A stretch of 18,780 bases of DNA from Pleurotus djamor (GCA_029747585.1 JAPEVF010000873.1:1-18780), one strand, 5' to 3'. Positions 1 through 10,516 are shown, counted from the stretch's first letter. The notes: generated from the sequence alone by a model not told the origin. Translations and numbers: made by a program.

Positions 1-3000
1 GCCAACAACGTTGGACACCGTCTCGCTGATCTGACGCTGTTGCGCTTGCGAGTGCTTGACGTAGAACAACCTTACGTGGGTAGCGTTCCATATTCCGAGA
101 GGGCTCATACCCCGCACGTACACTTCACCCCATATCAAGGCTGTCAGCAGCACTATGGAGGCATCCGTCCACTAGCAGACGGCGGTAAACATCAAGTCCA
201 CGAGGAGAAAAGGTTTTACGCACAGCGAACTTCCTGGACGCAACGAGAGGAGCCGGGGGTAGTACTTCCTTAAGGTTGACGTTTCCGAGAAAGTCAATGA
301 TTGCCGATACAGAGGTAGCTCTGTGGTGTGTAGCCTGGATGTTTTGAATCTTCGGTAGCAGCTCCGTTATCAATAGCATAATGCAATCCAACGGCAACCT
401 AGACCAGCTCGTTATTGCCATTCCCAGAAACTCCGATGTCGCTTACCCTTGTTGCCATGAAGTTACCTATAAAGAGCAAAGGTTAAACAACGTCTGGGAA
501 ATGCATTGGAATGTTACATACCCATTCCTGAGTGGGAACGAAGCCATTACGACCCACGGCTGCCGCAGCCGCGGGGTCCACAATATCCAACGACATAGAT
601 CTACTACGTTCCTTCATCTTCCCTCTAAGCTTCTCTGAGATTGACGAAGCTGGCGCCTCAGTAGTCAGATCTTCGGCACTGTTCGTTTCTGGAAGCTGCT
701 CAGTAGAGCTCATTCGTAACTCTTCGTTTTCCATCAACCTCGCCTTTTCGGTCTGGGTGTCCAAGTCTTCACTATCGCGAACGGGGGCGTTGTTCTTGCC
801 GTCTAGTTTCCGAGTAGCTTCCTCCTTCGCCCGCTTAATATCCCGTAGTCCCTTGGCAAGGGTGAAGGTCCCCAAGGATTCGAATAGCTTATGCGAGGTG
901 AGTATGTTGTAGACGAGATGTGGGTTATCTGAAAGATGATGGAGGATAATAGAGTTGAGCACTTCGAGCCTAGAAGGATATGAATACCAAGCATGCGGCG
1001 AGAAAACGGAACTTTACATGAAAAAGAGTAATCTTGGATGCCCCTCGTCCGCTAGCAGGAACAAAGGGTTGGCGAAGGATGAAACCAGTTGAACCAATCG
1101 GGCTGAGGATGTGACGTTCAAGCCTTTGAAGTACGGTGCCGAGTTGGATAGAGCAATGATTAACGAGGGGTAGAGCGAGTTGAGACTTCCAGATGTCGTC
1201 GCAACAGTGGCGTAAACCGACTATTAATATTCTGAGCGAGAGTTATCACGAAGAGGGACCATATACACATACGTTGACGAAGAAGTCACCAGCGGTACCA
1301 CCAGTATACCATTTGGTCGGTAGTTGCGACTTGAGGGGCCGAGAGAGTGCTCGGCCAAAGGCCGGCTCAGCAGATAGAGTTTGGATGATATTAGAGACGA
1401 TACGACACAGTCCATGCTGTTCTGAGACCATCCTACGATTAGTACCTCACTTTTACGAGACCATGAACAGAGCTCACCCGGTTTGTCCTTGATTTCTAAA
1501 TTGTAGCATAATAGATAGGCAACGAGATCCATACCCCGATCCCAATCAATTAGATGAACACGAAATTTCTGGGGCACAAATCATTTGGTGGATCCTTTGC
1601 GTTATACAACACGAGGCCACTCACGGCATTGAGATCAATTATTTTCCAAAGGAACACAACTATCCTATATTGAGTAAAGGTAGAGTTCACGATAGAAGGG
1701 GATGCGCTTACTGGTTTCAAACATATAGACTACAGATTTTCGAGCGCCTGGGAGCACGTTGCTCATCACGGCTATCTGCTGCTCCAGGATGCTGGTGACA
1801 CCGTTGAGAATGAAGGTGAAATCCTGCGTCCGATGTAGCTTCATCAAGAAGTAGCGGAAGGCATTTGTGCGGGGAGTTGGAACAGGTGTTTGGTTATCGC
1901 CAGACTTTGGAGGTTGATCACGGGCGCTGCCGCTCTGGAAGTCGAGCAGGATACAAAGAATCTGGAAGCATATTGTCACGAGGGTCGTCCGAGGATCTTC
2001 ACCCTTGAAAACCAGATGATTGTAAGGGAGCTTCCCCGTTACGCTGTTTATAGTGATGACACTTTGGAAGCCTGTACTCATCACGGTGTTGAGTAATGAA
2101 CATAGGATCGTCAGGACGTCGCGCCGTGATGCGTTCTGGACAAGGTGAAGAGTGTATGGGGACGGCTTCGTGAACAAGGACGACGGCGGTACGTATATCT
2201 GACGGGAGAGTAAGACCAACACAAGACGCAGGACTTCGGTTTTGTTACCATCGTAAGGATGGCTAGGTCCTGGATCGGATGTAGAACCAACACCTTTCTC
2301 CCTAAATCATATATTGATACGTGATCCAGGGAGTGAGGTGAAGACGTACCATATAACATAGTTAATCTTGTAGTGGTCGACCTGTAGTTTAGGCGGAAGC
2401 GTAAACCCACAGCAAAAGAGAAGGTCTATCAGACAGCTGAATAGCCTTTCTGCGAGTGAAGGCAACTGCTTGGGTTTCGGCGTCGCGGGGCTTGGTCCTT
2501 TCGGAGCAGACGGTGTCTTCGGATCGTCGTCGTCACTATCTTCATCGTCGTCAATGACAAATTGCGGTGTTTGCGACTCTTCCGCTGGATTGTGCGTCTC
2601 TACTGCATCTTGCTTCTTCCACAACACCTCCAGCTCAAACGCACTCGCGTCCCCATCCACTTCAAAGACAACAGGAAGCACGCGCTGAAGCACTCGCAGA
2701 CAATTCAGCACCTCCTTCGTCGTATTCCTCTCTCCAGGCTTGATGAATGATGATGCAAGCGCCGTCACTGATGCGCTCTGTTGCGATGGGAATGTATGAT
2801 CTGACACCAAATTGAATAGCCTGGCGCAAACGACGCGAATGAGACTTGCAACGTTCTCTGGTGCTTCAGCCAATGCGCGTCGTACTGTGGTATCTATGAG
2901 TCAGCCGCGAAGGGTATGCGAAACTTGATGAACGCCATACTATCGTGAGGTGTTATAAGCGAGAAGACATCCGAAGCCGAGTCAAAGAGGGTGATGTACT

Positions 3001-3263
3001 TTAATGTAAGACATGAGTCGCAGTCGTGCCAAGCTATAAGAGCCATAAATCACCTGGTCCCAATAACTGTCGCTCTCTGGGATGTGCTATCGTGGACAAG
3101 GTAACTTGTAAGATGCATGACTCCAGTGAGCATTTCATAAACCACACACGCGTGTCGAGGCTAGTTTGTTGATGCCACCGGGCTGGTTACGAAACGCCAG
3201 CTTAGCTTCATCGCTGAGCAGGCCAAACGGAGCGGTGAGCCTGGACGGGAGTTTGGAGAACAT
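1..3263 (-). CDS. HID1: HID1-family protein, C-terminus cut by window edge
   Basis: Peripheral Golgi/trans-Golgi protein of the HID1 family (animal HID1, fission yeast Hid1/Ftp105), which works in dense-core vesicle formation and protein sorting. Thirteen exons read in phase: 3150-3263, 3054-3086, 2941-2998, 2350-2893, 1712-2301, 1625-1659, 1478-1568, 1273-1421, 1018-1220, 522-969, 447-466, 224-398 and 1-171. They give 877 residues without a stop, near full family length. Family landmarks are YWDQ early, INYVIWEKGVGS, LPYNHLVFK, NAFRYFLMKLHRTQDF, VFLWKIIDLNAKF, LSAEPAFG, PTQEWVTSW and LPLDCIMLL. The C-terminal IWGEVYVRG and VRLFYVK blocks lie just before the edge. A low-complexity acidic insert (DDDEDSDDDD-like) lies near residue 190 and a charged linker near 680-780. 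The start ATG (3261-3263) gives MFSKL, without the myristoylation glycine of animal HID1. Exon phases all agree, so the identity is firm; the last residues lie outside the window. Confidence 0.93.
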
Positions 3264-3460
3264 GACGGAAGGAAAGCAAGGGGGTCTATGAAGTGATGTC
3301 GAGCGCCTAGCTTGATAAGTAACTCAAGACCTCTCAGTCATTTTCAATCAAGTCGAGCCTACTGAGTACATATACATTGGTAAGTACAAAGCGTGAACAT
3401 AAGCATCGTTAAGCAAGATAGTCCCGTAGATATTGCAAAGATGAACGTGGAACAAAGGAA

Positions 3461-4975
3461 TCATACATTCTGGACACTTCCAAGAACACTGTTCGTATCG
3501 GGCAACAGCGTTGTGTCGCCCAGCACAAACATATCGTAAAAGGCCTCATAAGCACCTTGTGTATCCACCAGAAGCACTTTAAGAAGGTTTTTCTGATCGT
3601 CGGCCATGCCTTCCGAGGCAACCGCAATGTCGTTAATCGAGAAGACGAAGAGGTTTTTCAAAGGATCGACTTCTGGGTTCTTGATGTAGAGTTCTGAGCC
3701 AAGGCTAGAAGCTAACCTCTTCTCGATCGGTTGGTCGAGTAAGCGATCTGTCCGCTCCAGGACTATCTCTCTCCAGCGTCTCCATACAATGGTGTCCTTC
3801 GGGAGAAGGGAGTCCAAGATACCCTGAGCATGATTTTTCCGGTCCTCGGAGGAGAGCTTTTGCATGTATGTGACTGGTAGGGCGCAAAGCATGGCGAAAA
3901 CAACGGCNGACGTCCGTGTAGGTAGCTCCACCTTCCTCTGAGCCATATCCCTCCAATTCCGCAGTGGCAGATTCTCCTTCAATATATTCTGCTGAAGCTG
4001 CTCCTTGTCGATGGACGAGAGGAACGCATTGTATATCCACGAAACCCCAAGCGTTGCCAGGAACAGAGTCTGCCCAAATAGTCCTGCCTGGGGAATGAGG
4101 AAAAGTTGCGCCAGGAATTGGAAGGTGAGAGACATGGCACTCAAGCCGATTTTGTGGTAATTTTTCGATTCTCCGAATTTGACGACGAATTTGGCTTTGA
4201 CGATGTGGTTGACAGCGTGTTCGGTACCCTTCACGACGACGAATTGGTTACCCTCCACCAAAATACCGTCTCCAGGTGGTGAATGGTCTGATGGTTTGGG
4301 ATGATGGAGAAAGATTTCCGCGGAGCCAATGACATAGGCGGCCATGCCATTGCAGATGATGCCATACAGTATCACCCCAAACGCGTACCACTCCCTATAC
4401 ACCCCACATACGACACAGCAGAGCAGGTTCAGAGCGATGGCAAAGAGTGCAATAAGCACATCGAGCGGCGACGATGAGGTTTCCGAGTAGGTCATCCGGT
4501 TTTCGATATCCATACTTGACTTGCGCGTGGAAAGTTCAGCGATGGTGACCGAGCATGGGACGGTCTTGCGTCCTATTTTCTTCAACTTTTCGACGAGGGT
4601 GGCTTTGATCGGCACGACATCATCTTGGCAGTACTTCGCGAAGATATATCCAACGTGTCCCGTATGGCTCAACACAGTCCCAGAGACGGTGGCGCGATAC
4701 TTGGGTCCACTTTTGCCGTCCATGCCCAAGAAACTAGCTGGCTCCTCGTTTGGTCCAGGATAAAGGCCATCCCATAGTCGTGACCTGGCCAATTGTCCGT
4801 AATGCCTCGCGATGGTATATGATCCAGGAGAATTATACCAGCCCAGCCATTTCCTGAACTTGTAGAATGGCAAGCTCTCCATAGCCGAAATAGCTTCTTC
4901 ACCTCCCAAGAAACCCACAATACCGCCCACATCGAGGTTGAAGTCAGAATCGCTCAGTGGTGTCTCGGAAGCCAT
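3461..4975 (-). CDS. Multi-pass membrane protein, unknown family (504 aa)
   Basis: One uninterrupted frame from ATG (4973-4975) to TGA (3461-3463); no other well-resolved gene here is intronless. I do not recognise a named domain. The N-terminal 165 residues are soluble-looking, with an aromatic patch FRKWLGWYNSPGSYTIARHYG at 40-60. Hydrophobic segments suited to spanning membranes lie at about 171-191, 197-217, 278-298, 300-320 and 357-372. A hydrophilic loop rich in Pro and His (224-236) separates the two pairs, and the C-terminal 130 residues are polar. One ambiguous base at 3908 makes residue 356 undetermined. A good donor and acceptor pair (5037 to 4981, 57 nt) lies just upstream of the ATG, suggesting a single 5' UTR intron. 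It resembles uncharacterised Agaricomycete-restricted membrane proteins, but that is an impression. Length and lack of stops make the coding call safe; function is unknown. Confidence 0.85.
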   Translation of the reverse strand: MASETPLSDSDFNLDVGGIVGFLGGEEAISAMESLPFYKFRKWLGWYNSPGSYTIARHYGQLARSRLWDGLYPGPNEEPASFLGMDGKSGPKYRATVSGTVLSHTGHVGYIFAKYCQDDVVPIKATLVEKLKKIGRKTVPCSVTIAELSTRKSSMDIENRMTYSETSSSPLDVLIALFAIALNLLCCVVCGVYREWYAFGVILYGIICNGMAAYVIGSAEIFLHHPKPSDHSPPGDGILVEGNQFVVVKGTEHAVNHIVKAKFVVKFGESKNYHKIGLSAMSLTFQFLAQLFLIPQAGLFGQTLFLATLGVSWIYNAFLSSIDKEQLQQNILKENLPLRNWRDMAQRKVELPTRTXAVVFAMLCALPVTYMQKLSSEDRKNHAQGILDSLLPKDTIVWRRWREIVLERTDRLLDQPIEKRLASSLGSELYIKNPEVDPLKNLFVFSINDIAVASEGMADDQKNLLKVLLVDTQGAYEAFYDMFVLGDTTLLPDTNSVLGSVQNV

Positions 4976-5807
4976 GACTTCTAAGAAACGAGATTCAAGT
5001 TAATGTTAACTCTAATAACGAGGATATGTTCCCTTACAATATACAATAAATCAACGCGTTGCGGGGGACTTCCCTGTTGACCGGACTGATGATCCCCACC
5101 TCGGGCCACGGTTCAGTCGAGGCTTAAGTACAATGCGACAACCCAGGGATGCGCCAAATCAACGCAGACCGCGAATCGAAGGAGAAGGGGACGATGAAGG
5201 CCTCGAGGAAAGAATTGGCTGGCTTTGTCCATATGAAAGGGCTGTTGGGGGTACTCTGGCAAGCGCCTGTAAGTCACGAAACTCAGGGTAGCCAAAATTT
5301 GGTCTGCATCATTTTACTTCCGTTTTTGATTCCATCATGGAGGCCAAACGGTATATAGCCACTGACTGCGCGACACACAGCTTCTTCAAACACGGTTATG
5401 GTTATATATATGTTGTTGCATTACAAAGTCGCGGCCTGAGTGTGTGAAATGGGTGGATCTTGTCGTGCTGGCCGGATCGCAGTCAGCCTGGTGGACCGGT
5501 TATGACACATTTGACAGCCAAATAGGCCCCATGCAGGCATGAGAAGTGTTACACGATGCTGAAGAGTTTGCGGTCGAAATTCGGCGTCTGAAGGACATTG
5601 CGGCATCGAAGGTCTCATCGGGGAGGAACAAGCTCGTGAGCGTTTATCTGGACAGCGCCAAGTTGCTTGGTCCATGACAGGAAGGGGACCAGAAAGTAAA
5701 GTTTCATTTCTTTGTCGTGTTGCGATTTCTATCCTAGGTATGCTTATCTACAAAAATTAACTTACAAAAATACGAGGAACGAGGCCAGACGCGTCAATGG
5801 TTACCGA
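4976..5807. other. Intergenic region without a supportable gene
   Basis: About 830 bp between the start of the 504-residue membrane protein and the transketolase stop codon. It should hold the membrane gene's promoter and 5' UTR, with a probable 57-nt UTR intron at 4981-5037, and the transketolase 3' UTR near 5700-5807. A TATATATA run lies at 5404-5411 and a TATATA at 5352-5357. Small open frames (minus 5113-5295, minus 5421-5675, plus 5149-5358) show no domain, no conserved-looking composition and no splice-linked extension, so I call no gene. No tRNA-like fold or repeat was seen. Confidence 0.6.
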
Positions 5808-8640
5808 TTATAGAGTGAAAGCTTTGATCAAGGGCGATACGACCGGACCACCCTTCTGCTTGTAGAAGTCGACAACCTTCTTCCCAACAACGGCGATATC
5901 TACAAACAAACAACCTCCGTCAACGAACGCTCGATATCAATAAAGGGACAACATACTGGAGCCTGTGATGCCGAACTTCTCGTACACTTTCTGGTACGGT
6001 CCAGAAGCACCCCAAGCAGGGAGACCATATTGTTCGTGGCTGTACTTCTGCCATCCAGCCGTCTATATCAAAGCGCCAGATCGTTAGTTCTAGGTGTTGA
6101 TTCATCAAGGGGACCAACGCACCGAAAGAGCTTCCAGCGACAGAATAGGCGCTCCACTCCTCAAAACGCTCAACTTGTAGTCCTCCGGCTGCTTATCGAA
6201 CACAAGCCAACACGGAAGACTAACAATACGAGTCTTGATACCCTCCGCCTTGAGCTTGCTAGCCGCCTCGACAGCAATCGCGACCTCACTTCCCGAGCTG
6301 ACAATTGTAAGATCTTCTCCTTCCTCATCATGGAGGACGTATCCACCACGAAGCGCGTTCTCAATCGTCGATCCCTCCAGATTCGGGAGGTTCTGTCGAC
6401 TGAGAGAAAGCACGGAAGGCGTCTTGGTGGAAGTAATAGCAGCGTAATAAGCTGCAGAGGTCTCATTTCCATCGGCTGGACGCCAGAATGCGAGGTTGGG
6501 GATGGCACGGAGATGGATCGCAGTTTCGATAGGCTGATGTGTGGGACCGTCCTCGCCAAGACCGATGGAGTCGTGGGTTGCTGCAATCGTGCGTCTTAAT
6601 TAATGTTATATACTCAAATGACCAGGGTTACTCACCAACCCAAATGACCTGATGTTCGCTGAGTGCAGAGAGGCGTAGGGCACCGGCGGCGTATGAGACA
6701 AAGTTCTGTCGATGATGCGTCAGTCATGATGGCGCCGATTAACTGGCAACAGTGAACACACCATGAAGGTCGCGACAAATGGGATTATTCCACCATAGGC
6801 AGCCAAGCCATTAGCGATGGCACCCATACCGTGCTCACGGACTCCATATCGGATATATGTACCCGCATACGTACCGAGTCCAGTGCTGGGTGGTTGGAAA
6901 TCAGTGCTTCCCTTCACTTTCGTCAAGTTACTGCCCGTAAGGTCAGCAGAACCACCCATGAGTTCAGGAAGGACAGGAGAAACAGCAGTGAGAGCAATCT
7001 CGGAAAGCTTGCGAGAAGCCTGGGCGGCGTCGCTAGTTTTGTACACAGGGAGACTCTTCTCCCAGCCATCGGGGAGCTTCCCAGAGATCCGTCGTGTGAG
7101 CTCGGCGTATTCTTTGGGATATTGTTGACCGTAGGAAGCAAGTAAGTCGTTCCATTGGGATTCGAGAGCGGCACCTCGCTGAGCGATTTCTGCGTAGGCA
7201 GCGTAGGTCTCGGCTGGAACGTGGAATTTCTCGTCAGGGGGGAAGTTGAACTTGGCCTTGAGTGCCTGGATATCGTCAGCCTTCAAGGCTTTTGAAAACG
7301 TGAGCACGACGCCAACGATGTTCAGTAAAGCTGCTTACGAGCTCCATGGACGCCGTGCGTTCCTTGAAGCTTAGAGCCAAACCCGATGGTCGTGCGGAGA
7401 CGAATGATGGTGGGCTTATTAGTTTCCTTGCGAGCTTCGGCAATGGCATTGTAGATTCCAGCCAAGTCGCTATAGAGCGGATTGAACATACATTCATATG
7501 TATCTGAAGATTTGACTTACGAATCGCCATTGTCAACGTGCAGAACCTGCCAGTTGTATGACAGGAAGCGTTGTTCAACGTTTTCCGTAAAAGCGACGGC
7601 AGTGTCACCATCAATGGAAATATCTAGATTTCAAAATTGAGAGTTTATCACGCAGACGGAAGTAAATCTCGAACGGTTGTCATCGTAGATCTAGACCGAT
7701 TATCATGAGACAAGGCTGACAGGGTTTTGGCAGAAGGAGATACTGACCACAATGAGATTCCCAAGCTGCAGGTGACCAGCAAGACTAGCAGCCTCGCTTG
7801 CAACACCTTCCATCAGACAGCCGTCACCACAGAATACTGCATGATTTCGGTTCAGTAGCAGTTCATGTAAAATAGCAGGGATGTGGCGTACCATACGTGT
7901 AGTTGTTGATGAGATCGAATCCATCCTTGTTAAACACGGCAGCCAAATGAGCTTGTGCGATAGCAAGGCCAACACCGTTACCGAAACCCTGGCCAAGAGG
8001 ACCGGTGGTAACTTCGATGCCTGAGAGAGAGGATGTAAGTGCTGGGTTTGAAAGGCTAATCCTAAATCGTTCAAGTTACCATCAGTGTGGCCAGCTTCTG
8101 GGTGACCTGGGGTAAGCGAACCGAGTTGACGGAAAGCCTTGAGATCATCCATGGACAACTTGTATCCCAGGAGATGTAAGAGGATATATTGAAGTGCGCA
8201 TCTGGATTCCGGTTCAAAGGGACGATCATTCGTGGAGAAAGGGTGTATTCTTACGCGTGTCTGTAGCGATACATGAGGTTGGTGCATCTGCAGATAGACA
8301 CGAGGAACCTTACCCATTTGACAGAACGAATCGATCGCGATTGAACCACTTTGAGTTCTTGGGGTTGGCGTTGAAGAAGCTATTAATACGAGCTCAAGGG
8401 CTTGATGTGGTACAGATCATGAGGGAATCTGTACCGGGAAAAGAGAACATGGGCTACTGGGGCCATGCCCATGGGAGCACCTGAGACGTGGGGATTGAGT
8501 ACGATATGTTGGTTATGGATGGCTTGAGCCTGGTAGAACGCACCTGGATGACCAGAGTTTGCTTTGCCGACGACATCAGCAGCGAGCGTGCGGATTGTGG
8601 CGATGGAGGCGTCGTCGCTCGAGCTTGGGACGAAGGACAT
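5808..8640 (-). CDS. TKL1: Transketolase, 15 exons
   Basis: Thiamine-diphosphate enzyme of the non-oxidative pentose phosphate pathway; moves two-carbon units from xylulose 5-phosphate to ribose 5-phosphate or erythrose 4-phosphate in the cytosol. Exons: 8544-8640, 8435-8480, 8314-8379, 8255-8260, 8080-8201, 7892-8020, 7748-7836, 7675-7690, 7521-7623, 7339-7469, 6762-7288, 6636-6705, 6123-6580, 5957-6062, 5808-5899. They give 685 residues, the usual length. Seen: [19 protein letters not shown] (His31), LSNGHACALQ (His71, equal to yeast His69), TPP-binding GDGCLMEG followed by IYDDNH, the catalytic Glu420 in [10 protein letters not shown], and GEDGPTHQP. Start chosen at 8640 because its context (ACCACCATGT) is strong and matches the family N-terminus; an in-frame ATG at 8694 would add 18 residues. 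Exon 4 is only 6 nt. Divergent from CMC2. Confidence 0.97.
8255..8260 (-). other. TKL1: 6-nt micro-exon of transketolase
   Basis: The six bases ACACGC on the minus strand lie between an acceptor (CAG, 8261-8263) and a donor (GTAAGA, ending at 8254). The two flanking introns are 53 nt each (8261-8313 and 8202-8254). Joining GG + ACACGC + ATGCGCACTT gives Gly-His-Ala-Cys-Ala-Leu, exactly the conserved transketolase block containing the cofactor-binding histidine. Skipping the six bases would keep frame but delete His71 and one neighbour. No alternative joining of nearby GT and AG sites restores this block. Confidence 0.88.
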
Positions 8641-8821
8641 GGTGGTTGTCGAGAAAGACGATGGGATGGGCAAATTGTGATTCAGGGGCTTCACTTTATC
8701 ATTATCGCGTCCATGGAGATGTTCTCACGCCGTCCGTGGTAGGCCTCGCTTATAATTCACGATTGATGATGGCGGAAAGCGTCTCCGGTCGGCATCGAAC
8801 GGTCTTACTCTTGTCTCCCAG
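8641..8821. promoter_or_regulatory. Bidirectional promoter, transketolase / CMC2
   Basis: The two start codons, transketolase at 8640 (minus) and CMC2 at 8822 (plus), are only 181 bp apart, so both promoters and 5' UTRs must share this stretch. A TATAATT element lies at 8751-8757, 65-70 bp before the CMC2 start. Upstream of the transketolase ATG the minus strand is pyrimidine-rich (CTTTCTCGACAACCACC), as is common before fungal starts. No binding site for a known regulator could be assigned. Confidence 0.6.
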
Positions 8822-9153
8822 ATGCACCCACAGCTCTCCGACAAACGCATAGGTATCTGCTTTCTCCCCGGTCCGCCTGCCAGTTACTCATCTTCAAATG
8901 CAGCCTGCTGGGAATTCATCCAGGCACTGGATAATTGTCATCTCAGTACTTGGGCGAAATTCTCCGGCGGGTGTAACAGGCAGAAGGATGAACTGAATAG
9001 TTGTTTGCGGAAAGAGGTGGGTAGAGATGGAATGCGGTTATATACTTCGCTCACTTTCCGTAGCGTGTCGAACGTACTACAAAAAACAGAGAGGCCGCAA
9101 AAGAGCGGCGTGCCAAGACGGAACAGGCATGGAAAGAGTTCAATGAAGACTAA
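8822..9153 (+). CDS. CMC2: Cmc2, twin CX9C cytochrome c oxidase biogenesis protein
   Basis: Small intermembrane-space protein of the CMC1 family needed for cytochrome c oxidase assembly; imported and oxidised through Mia40. Three exons, 8822-8852, 8904-9016 and 9064-9153, give 77 residues, the normal Cmc2 size. The N-terminus MHPQLSDKR is diagnostic. The coiled-coil helix-coiled-coil helix fold is marked by Cys12-X9-Cys22 and Cys34-X9-Cys44, with the GGCNRQKDELNSCLR block between. The C-terminus is highly charged (ERRAKTEQAWKEFNED). Introns are 51 and 47 nt with good GT-AG borders. It runs divergently from transketolase and meets the short-chain dehydrogenase tail to tail, with only 50 bp between stop codons. 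Confidence 0.95.
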
Positions 9154-9203
9154 GACAGGACACGACGCGTGCTTCGGATTGCATAATTACACCGACGCAC
9201 ATC

Positions 9204-10516
9204 TTACCAGGAATGATGTCCTCCGCTCACGATGATACTGTTCCCGGGTCTCGTTAATATACTTGCCATGCGCAAATCGTCAAAAAATGACTCACTCGCT
9301 ACCCGTGCAGAATGTGGAAGCGTCACTGGCCAACCAGGTCACTACCCCGCGAAGTTCATCTGGTCGTCCGATACGCCCAAGTGGGTTCAACCCGGACCAT
9401 TTATCAAACAAATGTGGTTCCTTGTCGAGGTACGCTGCTGTCATCCTATGTACACGCGCCGTCAAAAGCACCCAACATAAATCATTCAGGTTAAGCTTAC
9501 TTTGTGTAGATGTGGCCTGGAGAAAGCGTGTTTACGCGAATTCGCTTCGGACCCAACTCGCATGCCATGCTGCGTGCCATCTGCAAAACGGCAGATTTAC
9601 TGGTGTTGTACGACACCCATGCATGATCCTATGAATTTCGTTGACAACTTGACAACTGCATGCTGGAAAGGACTCACTTTGTTCGTGATGCTGCCACTCA
9701 TCGAGGCAATCATGACGATACTGCCTGGCGTGCCAAACCGCGACATTTGGCGTCCTGCTGCTTGTGCCGTGTAAAGCACGCCGTTTGTGTTGACACTCAT
9801 TACTTCCTGGAACTGCGACGCTGGATACTCCAAGCAGTCGGTGTGCGCTTTGAGAATACCCGCAGCTGCAACGCAGAAATCCATTCGTTGTTCCTTGTCG
9901 CCAATGTCCTCTCCAAGCTTCCACATCTGTGCCTGGTTGGTGACATTTGCTGAACGATACTCCAGTCGCGGAGCGGGGCCATTGTCTCCCGTCTCTGTTC
10001 CATGGGTATCATCATTCTCAACCAGGATAATTCAGGGAACATATGCACAGTTACTCACTCACTTGTCCCACATAATTTTTGACGGCTTCCCACTCTTCGG
10101 AAGGCTTCTCCGGCAGGTCAACACAATATACCGCTCTCGCACCCGCTTCACACAGTGCCATAGCCATCTCCAACCCGAGCCCCCGGTTGCCCCCAGATAC
10201 GATGCCAACCCTATCTTCCAACGCAAACTCTTTGAAAATCTTCGATTCTGTCTTATCTATTTCCTTATGAGCGTGCGCGTCCAAGTGGGTCTCGTCGTAT
10301 GTAGTATCATGTCATGGACTTACTCAGCAAGCCCGCCTGATAAGCCAGAGCGGCCTCAACGCCAATCGGAGCCAATGGTGACTCCGATTGTTTTGAAGGA
10401 CCTGACCTGAGGCTCGTAGTGCATGTAAAGGTTCGGCTACTCGTCCCAGCCACGCGGTTTAGATGGCGAACACATGTAGACGACGAGCGAATCGCATTCT
10501 TGCATAGAGTGAACAT
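9204..10516 (-). CDS. Short-chain dehydrogenase/reductase, polyol or ketose type, probably mitochondrial
   Basis: Classical SDR, NAD(P)-dependent, most like fungal D-arabinitol dehydrogenase / sorbose-xylulose reductase proteins; the substrate cannot be fixed from sequence. Exons 10324-10516, 10059-10256, 9678-9994, 9501-9628, 9296-9445 and 9204-9237 give 339 residues. Seen: GGNRGLG cofactor loop at 86-92; Asp111 at the end of beta-2, which usually favours NAD; VAAAG in place of NNAG; catalytic Ser230 (SMSGS), Tyr243 and Lys247 (YNTSK); RVNTLSPGHIYT; C-terminus TGSDIIVSGGHHSW. The first 45 residues have many Arg/Ser/Thr and no acid until Glu45, like a mitochondrial presequence, and precede the SDR core by about 30 residues. 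The donor at 10058 was chosen over GTGAGT four bases earlier because it keeps frame. Starts 170 bp after the alpha-xylosidase stop. Confidence 0.9.

Noticed and set aside
5000..5010. Single GTTAAC site upstream of the membrane protein gene as another member of the palindromic array
   Set aside because: It lacks the CTG/CAG flanks and any periodic neighbours, and falls in a likely 5' UTR intron.
5113..5675. Small open frames on both strands between the membrane protein and transketolase
   Set aside because: They are 60-84 codons, overlap one another on opposite strands, have no recognisable motif and no splice-supported extension.
6030..6599. Long plus-strand open frame over transketolase exon 13
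   Set aside because: It is antisense to conserved coding sequence and has no motif of its own.
8641..8694. Upstream in-frame ATG (8694) of transketolase as the true start
   Set aside because: It would add 18 residues not typical of fungal transketolase, and the ATG at 8640 has a much better start context.
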